This document shows positions 12,588-21,275 of a DNA stretch of 64,000 nucleotides, one piece after another. The notes under the pieces were generated by a model. That model saw only the letters and a list, made by a program, of their open reading frames with translations. It was not told the DNA's origin and did no database searches. Made by a program: the position numbers and the translations under genes. Source of the DNA: Crotophaga sulcirostris (lineage: Eukaryota > Chordata > Aves > Cuculiformes > Crotophagidae); contig VYZB01000281.1 in assembly GCA_013397455.1 (NCBI GenBank), forward strand, positions 818,887 through 882,886, read 5' to 3'. Positions within the stretch are counted from its first letter, which is position 1, and each line of letters starts with the position of its first letter.

Positions 12588-14336
12588 CTGGGAGTAAGTG
12601 GCCTCTGGGGACCAGTCATGACAAAGTCATGGTCTTCCAGAGGCAAAGCAACAAGCATAATCTGACAGTAGTAGCTAGGATGCAAAATGATGTTCCAGTC
12701 CTTCTAGCAGTCAATATAGTGCTATCAGTAGGTATTCCTTGTGCAAGTTTCTGTTTTTCCATTTAGAAACAACTCAATTGTAAGACTTCTAGGGCCTGGC
12801 ATGAGGTAATTTTTCCTTCACTCAAATTAATGTCTGTCATCTGCCCTTTTGTCTCACTAATAATTCTCAATCAGTCTGCTGTAGCGGCTCTTGATATGCT
12901 ATCTGATCATGCCCTAGTAGGCAATACTGGAGGGTAACACACCAATAATATGATTCATTAGGAAAACTTCATGTAGAAACAGTTTAAATATGAAATTTGG
13001 AAGCTAGACACATTGCCCAGTCTTGTCACAAATAAAATACTGTTCTTATTTCTGTAGACTAGACTGTAACTTGGATTAAGAATCACTGCAAAAGTATAAG
13101 TAGGAATAAAATTTGATTTAACATTCGGAATTAAACTGTCGGTATGAATGAGCAAAAAGGGTAGGCGGAGTAGCTGCAGTTTTCTTCCTCTCCAGAAAAA
13201 ACTCTGTTTTACAGAGGACCTATGTTTAATGTGAACATACAGGCTTGGTTTGGAATAACTGGGCCAAATCCAAACCACTGACTCAGAGAGAGGCATTCTT
13301 TATTTTTTATTTTTTTTAACACTCAGAAGAAAATGTTTATTCAACAAAGCAGGGGGAAGTGAGCTTCAATGCCCCCCCTGTCCTCTCCATGGATTGATCT
13401 ATGACTAGTGTGACCCTGAGTAAATTTCTGCCTTTGGGACACAATCTGACCTTTACCAATTAATGAAACACAAATGATGATAAATAAGTCCTCTTACTGC
13501 CTTACATTTAAAACTAATCCTATCTGGCTTTTAAATATTGAAAAATCAAGCTCACACACAGCTTCATTTCCTTAATTTTTAAATTGATTTGCATATGACA
13601 CATTATGAAAAAGCAAATTTAGTCACCTTATGGTTTTCAGCCTGCTTTTACATAACCACTTTTTTTTTTCTTTTTTGTGGCCTGCTTAGCTTATTTGAAT
13701 TGACTTAGAAATCCATGCAGTGTTTCACCCTCTAAATGATCCATTCTCTCTCTCTCTCATCCCTGTCACTGTCTGCAGGCAAGAACTGGTTGCCCCAGCA
13801 GTCTGTATTAAAGCCGTAGTTCTGGATGATGAACCCTCTAAGGTGTGAGGTTTTTTTTTTTAATGCCACAGTAGATTCTCAAATTGTATTCTGCCTGTGA
13901 CTCAGGTTCCGAATGCATCTTTTTGAATAATATCTTAGAGTTATACAGCTGTTGAAACTTCAAGAAGTGTGGCTCTTTTCAGCTTCTATCGATCACTGAT
14001 GGATCTGACCTTTTTTTGGTTGACTGAAGTAAGAATTCTTTTGTAAGCACTTTTCCATGTCTTAAGGGGATAAGGCTTCTTGCCCTTGCAAAGCCTTTTG
14101 GTTTTTGGTGGGATCCAGAGACCCTTCAGACCTTCCTTCAGCTAAAGTAATTAATCGCAAACACCTAGGAAGGCAAAGGTGTGCTTCCCCTCCACACCCC
14201 TTTTCTTTTCTTGAAAGGTAGATCTTTCATTGTTATGGGATTTGTGCTTTTCCTTCCCATTTGTTTTTTCTCTTTACTATCCCGAATGTCAACCAGTGGG
14301 AAAGTTATTTACTTTTTGTTTTCTGTCTTTTTCTTA
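12588..14336. other. About 1.75 kb of non-CR1 DNA inside a split CR1
   Basis: The stretch separates the two complementary CR1 pieces. It has an imperfect hairpin at its left end (12602-12643) and T-rich runs near its right end. The outermost 9 bases, 'gggagtaag' on the left and 'cttactccc' on the right, are reverse complements, although part of the right one is also CR1 sequence. No transposase, LTR or tRNA-derived head is recognisable, and no clean target-site duplication is visible. A 112-codon minus-strand frame (12958-13296) has no known motif. Confidence 0.5.
12602..12643. repeat. Imperfect hairpin next to the CR1 break
   Basis: The arms 'cctctgg...gacca...tgac' and 'gtcatggtcttccagagg' pair with a three-base loop and small bulges. 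It lies about 15 bases inside the left edge of the inserted segment. Confidence 0.65.
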
Positions 14337-14613
14337 CTCCCAAGTAAGAAGTGACAGGACAAGAGGAAATAACCTCAGGTTGCACCAAGGGCAGTTTAGA
14401 CTGGATGTTAGAAAAAAATTCTTTACTGAAGGAGTGCTGAAGTGGAACAGGCTGCCCACGGAAGTGGTGGAGTCTCCTTCCCTGGAAGTGTTCAAAAAAC
14501 GTGTAGATGTGGCAGTTAGTGACATGTTTTAATAGGCATATTGGTGTTGTGTTGATGGTTGGAGTTCATGATCTTAGAGGTCTTTTCCAGCCTTAATGAT
14601 TCTGTGATTCTGC
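14337..14613 (+). mobile_element. CR1 LINE, right part of the split copy (3' end)
   Basis: It begins with 'ctcccaagtaagaagtgaca' and gives the end of CR1 ORF2: [27 protein letters not shown], then [15 protein letters not shown], with a stop at about 14530. The 3' UTR follows and ends in 'ttaatgattctgtgattctg'. The copy starts precisely at the point in the element where the 12228-12587 piece ends. Confidence 0.95.
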
Positions 14614-14719
14614 CACTTTTGTAGAACTGGTTAGCATCCACTGATTTTTTGTTTTCTGATTTACTGAAAGCACATTTATTCATGTAGATGAAGAATATAT
14701 CTTTCAGTAGATTTCCAGA

Positions 14720-15038
14720 TTGGGCGCGGCTGGGCGGCAGGAGCGGTCAGGCCTGCAGCCGGGTGCTGAACCAAAGCGGGCGCAGAGTTCCCCGGGCGAG
14801 ACAAGGCTCAGGAGAGGCCCCGGGCAGGGCGACTCTCTGTGGAACCCCGGAAGCGGCAGCTGTCACGTGGCCGGCCACCTGGTAGGGGGGCGGTCCCTGA
14901 AGCAGCCGCGGGGGATTTAAACGCCGCCCTGGGAGCGCCAGCGGCCGGAGCGCGGCGGGCAGGGTGGCAGAAGGGGCGGTTCGGGCAAGCAGGCGCTCTC
15001 GGGTAGGTGTGGCTGGGTTTTCCCACTCCCCTGTAGCA
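14720..15038 (+). promoter_or_regulatory. GC/CpG-rich CR1 5' leader, probable internal promoter
   Basis: The sequence switches sharply from AT-rich to CpG-rich at about 14720. It contains a palindromic E-box CACGTG (14864-14869), a GC box GGGGCGG (14887-14893) and a TTTAAA-type element (14916-14921). Full-length avian CR1 elements are known to carry a GC-rich leader that drives their own transcription; activity of this copy is inference. The first good ATG is at 15039 in a favourable context (G at -3 and +4). Confidence 0.6.
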
Positions 15039-16109
15039 ATGGTGACCAGGCGTGGCAAAAGCTCTGCCTCCAGGAGTGTAGCTACCCAAACCGTGCCTCT
15101 ATTGAGGGGTGCGGCTGCCCAGGACTGTAAGGAATGTCTGAGCCTGCTTGTGGTTCCTGAGGACCATCCGAAAAACACCTGTGTGAGGTGTGAACAAGTC
15201 CAGGATCTGCTCCTTATGGTTGCAGACCTTAAGGATCAGGTAGAGAGGCTGTGGAGTATCCTGAAGAGGGAGAGGGAGATAGATTGGTAGAGTAGAACCC
15301 TCTCTCCTCCCAGTAATCCTCCCCAGGAGGCAGAGGAACGCCGTATTCCTCATATTCCTCACCAGCAGGACAAGGGGCGTGATCTGGTTGGAGAGGAGGA
15401 CTGGGAGCTGGTCTGCTCATGTGGGGGTTATAGACCTCCCTTTCAGATGCCACCTTTCCAGCTGCCTGTACAGAACAGGTTTGGGGTACTGGAATTTGAC
15501 ACTCAGGTGGAGGGCAGTGCTGCAGAGAACTCACCTGAGGAGGTTGTTAACTTCACATTGCCTGTCAGACAGGTCAGGATTTCAAGTCAAAAAAAGAAAA
15601 GGAGGGCAGTTGTAGTGAGTGACTCCCTTCTGAAAGCGATGGAGGGTCCTCTATGTAGACCGGATCCGACTCATAGGGAAGTCTGCTGCCTTCCCCAAGC
15701 CCGGGGACGGGATATTGCCAAGAGACTCCTGGACCTAATTAAACCGTCAGATTATTACCCACTTCTGGTGGTCCAAGCTGGCGGTGATGAGATTACTAAA
15801 AGAGGGTCAAGGGTCATCAAAAAGGAATTCCAGGAGCTGGGTCGGTCATTGGATAGGGCAGGAGCACAGGTGGTGTTCTGCTCGGTTCCTCCGGTGGCGG
15901 AGATGTACACTGAGAGGAATAAGAGAACCCGCGCTCTTAACAAATGGCTTAGGGGCTGGTGCTGGCAAAGGAACTTTTGGTTCTATGATCATGGAGAAAC
16001 CTTTACGGCACCTGGCCTGCTAGACCCAGATGGGTCTTGTCTAAGTACAAAGGGTAGGAGGATTCTAGCCCAGAAGCTGGCAGGGCTTATAGAGAGGGCT
16101 TTAAACTAG
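15039..16109 (+). pseudogene. CR1 ORF1 (zinc-finger / SGNH esterase-like), one nonsense codon
   Basis: CR1 ORF1 encodes an RNA-associated protein with an N-terminal Cys-rich finger, a coiled coil and a lipase/esterase-like domain. Starting at ATG 15039, a C-x2-C-x14-C-x2-C finger lies at residues 30-51 and a heptad-like helix at about 53-80. Codon 84 is TAG (15288-15290). No other stop occurs in that frame before TAG at 16107-16109, so the frame is otherwise open for 356 codons. The esterase-like part spans about residues 190-350. The nucleophile motif reads SDSLL (Ser at about 196), GGDE lies at about 248-251, and DGSCLS at about 331-336 has Cys where an SGNH hydrolase would carry its catalytic His. 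A protein could be made only from an internal ATG (15447) or by readthrough. Confidence 0.9.
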
Positions 16110-16111
16110 GT

Positions 16112-17611
16112 ATGAAGGGGGAGGGGGGAGTAACTAGGCTCACCAGAGATGTTGCTGTGGAGGATGAGCCGTCTCAAAGGGTATCGGCAGTAACCCAACT
16201 GAAGTGCATGTATACAAACGCACGCAGTATGGGGAACAAACAGGAGGAGCTGGAAGTCCTAGTTCAGCGGGAGGGCTATGATATAGTCGCTATCACAGAA
16301 ACATGGTGGAACGACTCTCATAACTGGAGTGCTGCCATAGAAGGCTACAGGCTCTTCAGGAGAGACAGGCGTGAGAGGAGGGGTGGAGGGGTAGCCCTCT
16401 ATACTAAGGAAACCCTGGACGCCGTTGAAGTTGAGATCGGTGATGACCAGGTTGAGTGCCTATGGGTAAGGGTCAGAGGGGCAGTCAAGTCTGACCTCCT
16501 GGTTGGAGTGTGTTATAGACCGCCCGACCAGGAGGAGGAGGTGGATCTTCTGTTGTTTAAACAGCTGGAGGCTGCCTCTAGATCGGCTGCCCTTGTTCTT
16601 TTAGGAGACTTTAACCTTCCGGATATCTGCTGGGAACTTAACACTGCCGAGAGGAGGCAGTCCAGGAGGTTCTTAGAGAGTATCGAGGACTGCTTTCTCT
16701 CACAGCTGATGGGTGAGCCTACCAGGGGTGAGGCTCTCCTTGACCTGCTGTTTACAAATAAAGAAGGGCTGGTAGGTGATGTTGTGGTTGGAGGCTGTCT
16801 GGGGTGTAGCGATCATGAGATAATTGAGTTTTCTGTGAACAACGTAACAAGAAAAGGCAGGAATAGGACATCCATGCTGGACTTTCGGCGGGCAGATTTC
16901 GGATTATTTAAAGACCTAGTCAGGAAATAACCCTGGGAAGCAGTTCTTAGTGGCAAGGGGGTCCAGGAAGGCTGGATGTACTTCAAGAATGTAATCTTGA
17001 AGGCTCAGGAGCGGGCTGTCCCCATGTGTTGCAAGAAGAGTCGTAGGGGCAGACGGCCAGCCTGGATGAGTAAGGAGTTCCTGAAGGAGCTAAGTAAGAA
17101 AAAGAGGATGTATCGCCATTGGAAAGAAGGGGATGTGAGCCAGGTCGTGTTCGAAGATGTTGTTAAGTCATGTAGGAAAAAAATCAGGGAAGCAAAAGCC
17201 TGGCTGGAGCTTAAATTGGCCACTTCTGTCAAGGATAATAAGAAGAGTTTTTATAAATATATCAATGATAGAAAGAAGGGCGGCAGCGACCTCCATGTTT
17301 CATCCAGTTGGTGGCCGGTCACCAGTGGTGCCCCTCAGGGATCGGTGTTGAGCCCTTTCCTGTTTAATATATTTATTGATGATCTGGATGAGGGGATTGA
17401 GTCCATCATCAGCAAATTTGCAGATGATACCAAGCTGGGAGGTAGGGTTGATCTGTTAGAAGGTAGGATGGCCCTACAGAGGGACCTGGACAGACTGGAG
17501 AGATGGGCCGACTCTAATGGGATGAGGTTCAATAAGTCCAAATGTCGGGTACTCCATTTTGGACACAACAATCCCATGCATAGCTATAGACTAGGGACGG
17601 AGTGGCTGGAG
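16112..17611 (+). pseudogene. CR1 ORF2 (endonuclease / reverse transcriptase), stop plus RT deletion, truncated by gap
   Basis: ORF2 nicks target DNA and reverse-transcribes CR1 RNA. The ATG lies two bases after the ORF1 stop. Residues 33-240 are an APE-type endonuclease with the expected residues present: YTNARS (Asn36), ITETWW (Glu63), YRPP (135-138), LGDFN (Asp166, Asn168) and SDH (233-235). Codon 273 is TAA (16928-16930); the same frame then continues with a linker ([16 protein letters not shown]). After YKYINDRKK, at about 17276-17305, the text jumps in frame to [16 protein letters not shown]. That removes the RT fingers and the palm motif carrying the first catalytic Asp. Motif B (PQGSVLSP) and FADD (17417-17428) remain. 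The frame enters the gap after GTEWLE. Confidence 0.92.
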
Positions 17612-18311
17612 NNNNNNNNNNNNNNNNNNNNNNNNNNNNNNNNNNNNNNNNNNNNNNNNNNNNNNNNNNNNNNNNNNNNNNNNNNNNNNNNNNNNNNNNN
17701 NNNNNNNNNNNNNNNNNNNNNNNNNNNNNNNNNNNNNNNNNNNNNNNNNNNNNNNNNNNNNNNNNNNNNNNNNNNNNNNNNNNNNNNNNNNNNNNNNNNN
17801 NNNNNNNNNNNNNNNNNNNNNNNNNNNNNNNNNNNNNNNNNNNNNNNNNNNNNNNNNNNNNNNNNNNNNNNNNNNNNNNNNNNNNNNNNNNNNNNNNNNN
17901 NNNNNNNNNNNNNNNNNNNNNNNNNNNNNNNNNNNNNNNNNNNNNNNNNNNNNNNNNNNNNNNNNNNNNNNNNNNNNNNNNNNNNNNNNNNNNNNNNNNN
18001 NNNNNNNNNNNNNNNNNNNNNNNNNNNNNNNNNNNNNNNNNNNNNNNNNNNNNNNNNNNNNNNNNNNNNNNNNNNNNNNNNNNNNNNNNNNNNNNNNNNN
18101 NNNNNNNNNNNNNNNNNNNNNNNNNNNNNNNNNNNNNNNNNNNNNNNNNNNNNNNNNNNNNNNNNNNNNNNNNNNNNNNNNNNNNNNNNNNNNNNNNNNN
18201 NNNNNNNNNNNNNNNNNNNNNNNNNNNNNNNNNNNNNNNNNNNNNNNNNNNNNNNNNNNNNNNNNNNNNNNNNNNNNNNNNNNNNNNNNNNNNNNNNNNN
18301 NNNNNNNNNNN
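17612..18311. other. Assembly gap, 700 N
   Basis: Exactly 700 unknown bases. Open frames that span it are artefacts of N translation. From context it should hold the ORF2 C-terminus and most of the 3' UTR of the CR1 element. Confidence 0.98.
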
Positions 18312-18353
18312 ATGATCTCAGAGGTCCCTTCCAACCTTGTGATACTGTGTAAT
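18312..18353 (+). mobile_element. 3' end of the CR1 after the gap
   Basis: 'atgatctcagaggtccctt' followed by 'ccaaccttgtgatactgtg' is a CR1 terminal sequence in sense orientation. It closely matches the end of the copy at 57699-57966, which also finishes in an 'atactgtga' octamer tail. Confidence 0.88.
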
Positions 18354-19196
18354 AGCGCAAAAATGGGTTGGGGAACAAAATAAAGGTCAGTATTTAGAAG
18401 GCAGGAGGAATGTGCAGGAAGTCTTTTTAGAAGGCACACTATCTGAGAATTATATTTTTAACAGAGCTAATAGAAGTATATTAATACTCAAATTCCCTGG
18501 ATATCCACACTGACAGTGCAGTCTTCCAAAGCAGTTTTCAGGAGGCATCTTCCATGGTGCTATAGGCTGGTCTTTAAACACCCCACAGTGCTTCGAAATA
18601 TTCAGTGCTGTAATATTACAAATGGAACATTAATGCATGATATGAGAAAAATGAATCTAACTTGCAGGTTTCTTACCAATCTGGAAGTCTTATGTCCATA
18701 TAAATAGTCTCACAAATGCTGTTGCCAGTGTCCATTACACCCTGATATAACCTAGGTGGAAATGTTATGAGTGAAAACCCTTTAGTTCTGTGCTGTCTCA
18801 TTTTTATCTGGAACTTGCAGGTATGAAGAGCTTATAAAATAAACATAAAAGAAATCTGTCATGCTTCTGCCCTATACTCACTTTCCTCCATTTGAAGGGG
18901 TCTGTGTTGGGTGTTATATTTTCTGATTTACATCAGTCTTCCTCTAAACTTAGCCTTATCCAAGGTGATTTCTGATCTTATACTGGAAAGCCCAAATCAC
19001 AGAAGATTTCTTGAGTAAATAAGTGTGTAAACTGTAGATCTGGCTACTCTGCGATGTTTTGCAATCTTATGTCAGGTTTTCTCAAACAACTCTTCTCAAT
19101 CACGTCGTTCCTCCAAAGAGATACTCTGAAATCTGAAATCATTGAAATACTTTAAACACAATAACTGTATTATTTAAAATATAATGGAAACATATA
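18354..19196. other. Unassigned AT-rich sequence
   Basis: I see no gene or repeat in this stretch. Confidence 0.5.
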
Positions 19197-19550
19197 ATCA
19201 TAGAATGGTTTGGGTTGGAAGGGACCTTAAAGGTCATCTAGTTCTAACCACTCTGCCATGGGCAGGGACACTTTCCGCTAGATCAGGTTGTTCAAAACCT
19301 CATCCATCCTGGCCTTGAACATCTCCACGGATGAGGCATCCATGACCTCCCTGGGCAACCTGTTTCTTCCTAATATCTAATCTATATCTCCTATCTTTCA
19401 TCTTAAAACCATTTACCCCTCTTCCTACCACTGCACTCCTTGATAAAGAGTCCCTCCCCAGCTTTCCTGTGGGGCCCCTTTAAGTTCTGACTGCTATAAG
19501 GTCTCCCTGGAGTCTTCTCTTCTCTAGATTGAAGAACCCCAGCTCTCTTT
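19197..19550 (-). mobile_element. CR1 LINE 3' fragment, minus strand
   Basis: It starts with 'atcatagaatggtttgggtt', the antisense of the classic avian CR1 terminus, and continues through 'ccatgggcagggacactttc' and 'ccctccccagctttcctgtg' to 'gaagaaccccagctctctt'. It is 5'-truncated and contains only C-terminal ORF2 remnants. The subtype looks like the classic bird CR1 group and differs from the 10-15 kb copies. Confidence 0.95.
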
Positions 19551-20962
19551 TTTATTTTTTTTTGATCCCTCTACTTTTATTCTAAAAAGAATGACAACTG
19601 AAATGCAAGTCAAAACATTTCTTCTTGAATTCGACAAAATGTTTGATCTGACCGAAAGCAGTTTATTTTACCACTTTTCTAGGAGTGCCAGTGATCTGAC
19701 ATGACAGTTATTCATGCATTTTTCCTCTGAGATTTTTTCTTAGTGTCTTTGGACACTCTGTAGTTTCATTATTATTTTTTTCTTTTTTTTCCTTTTTTTT
19801 TTTTTCCCAGAGAGGAATTATGGGTATGGGAGTAGAGGTGGGAAGCTCAGACTGTTCTATTAATTTCTCATTTCTTTTCCTGTTATCACTTTTGGTTGTG
19901 TAACTCGTTTGCAAATAATAAAAAGAGTCTCCTCACTTCCAGCAAAGGTGTTTTATCTAATTGAAAGCAACTAGCAGGTGGTTCATGTAAAATCTCATTA
20001 GCCTGTGATTGGTTTTGACACCTCTTTGAAGGAATGTTATTTTACAACTGGAAATACACCCCACATCCAGGTTACTTGTCATGGATTAGAATACACAGAA
20101 CACTAACTTTTTCAAGATTTATTTTCCAAAAGAGAGGATATTTTCACAATCTAAGGTAGCTTCATGGCCTTCCTTACAGAGTAGGTTGCAACCTTTGTAT
20201 TCTCCTCGTGTCGTTCTGTGCTGGGGGAGTACCATAGACTGCTGCAGGAAGGTGAAAACCAAGTACAGAGATTAAAGTCAAGCCATTGTAAAGTTATTTT
20301 ATCTCTTGGTTCTCTGAGATCTAAATCATTTAGATAGCTCAAACACATTTTCCAATTGTGACAGAACCACTGAGCACATTTCTTAAAACGGTGTATCAGA
20401 ACATGAAGATAAAGATCATCATGTGTCTGATCACATGCCAAAGACGAATTTTGATATTCTGTGGAGAGGAACAAAGAAGGACAAAGAAATAAACCAAAAT
20501 ATCTACATGGGTGGTGGCGTGGAGAGAGGAAATATATTCAGTCTCTCCTGGTTTTTGTTTTTTTTTTCTATTTTGAAAACTGTGGAAATCCTAATCTACT
20601 GGCATAATTCCTAACTAGGGAGCCACTGATGAGAGATCAAAAAATCAGAGCAGATGTGGTATGACCCTGGAACTCCTTCTAAGCACTTCTGAAAGACTGT
20701 CCAGTTCAAGACTGTGGTATTTGATTGCATTAGTACTGCAACAGAAACACTGAAGGAAATGTTTGGAGTCTTTTGTTTCAGTGTAAATGTAGGGGGCTGG
20801 TTTTAGTCTAAAAGTATTGATAGGGGTTATTTTTATGATTCTCTCAGATATTACTGTGGATGTATGGCCCAGAAAATAGTTATTTTCTGGTTTTTTTATG
20901 TGTATTTATATTCTGGCTTGTAATTGTTGTATATCTTCTAAAGTTTTGGGGAGATCCTGTAT
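19551..20962. other. Unassigned sequence with a T-rich run
   Basis: Apart from the polypyrimidine run at 19773-19807, no gene or repeat is recognised. A 107-codon minus-strand frame (20151-20474) has no recognisable motif. Confidence 0.5.
19773..19807. repeat. Poly-T/pyrimidine run
   Basis: About 35 bases of almost pure T with three C interruptions. Confidence 0.9.
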
Positions 20963-21275
20963 GCATTTACACTTGGTTTTGTTGAACCTCATCCTGTTGG
21001 TTTCAACCCATCAACCCAGCCTGTCCAGATCCCTATGCAGAGCCTCCCTTCCTTCAAGCAGATCAACACTACCACCCAGCTTAGTGTCATCCGCAAACTT
21101 GCTAAGGGTGCACTCAATCCCCTCATCCAGATCTCTGATAAAGATATTGAACAGAACTGGACCCACTAAACCCTGGGAAGCACCACTTGTGACTGCCCTC
21201 TAACTGGATTTAACACCATTTGGCACCACTCTTTGGGCCTGGCCATCCAACCATATTTTACCCAGCAGAGGGTAA
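20963..21275 (-). mobile_element. CR1 ORF2 internal fragment lacking its 3' end
   Basis: Antisense CR1 reverse-transcriptase sequence: 'ggttttgttgaacctcatcc', 'cccagcctgtccagatccct', 'caaacttgctaagggtgcac', 'aaccctgggaagcaccactt' and 'tctttgggcctggccatcca'. This covers the FADD region and the segment just upstream in ORF2. Both ends are missing. LINE copies are usually truncated only at the 5' side, so the absent 3' part to the left implies a later deletion or rearrangement. Confidence 0.92.

Larger units (their letters stand above)
14720..18353 (+). mobile_element. CR1 LINE with 5' leader, ORF1 and ORF2 (decayed; internal gap)
   Basis: This is the only copy in the window that reaches the 5' leader. 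The order is GC-rich leader (14720-15038), ORF1 (15039-16109), ORF2 (from 16112), assembly gap (17612-18311) and a CR1 3' end (18312-18353). Each ORF carries one in-frame stop, and ORF2 also lacks a large part of the reverse transcriptase. In the minus-strand copy at 649, the distance from the matching ORF2 point to the 3' end is about 690 bases, so the gap size fits a single continuous element. Few disabling changes suggest it is younger than its neighbours, but it cannot be autonomous. Confidence 0.93.

Noticed and set aside
14747..15178. 143-codon minus-strand ORF opposite the CR1 leader
   Set aside because: GC-rich sequence lengthens open frames on both strands; the sense CR1 leader and ORF1 explain the region.
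14720..18353. Possibility that the CR1 is an active autonomous element
   Set aside because: Stops at 15288 and 16928 and loss of RT catalytic motifs near 17276-17305 exclude autonomy.
17591..18439. Open frames of 237-458 codons spanning the gap
   Set aside because: They consist mostly of unknown residues translated from N; only the CR1 ORF2 part before 17612 is real sequence.
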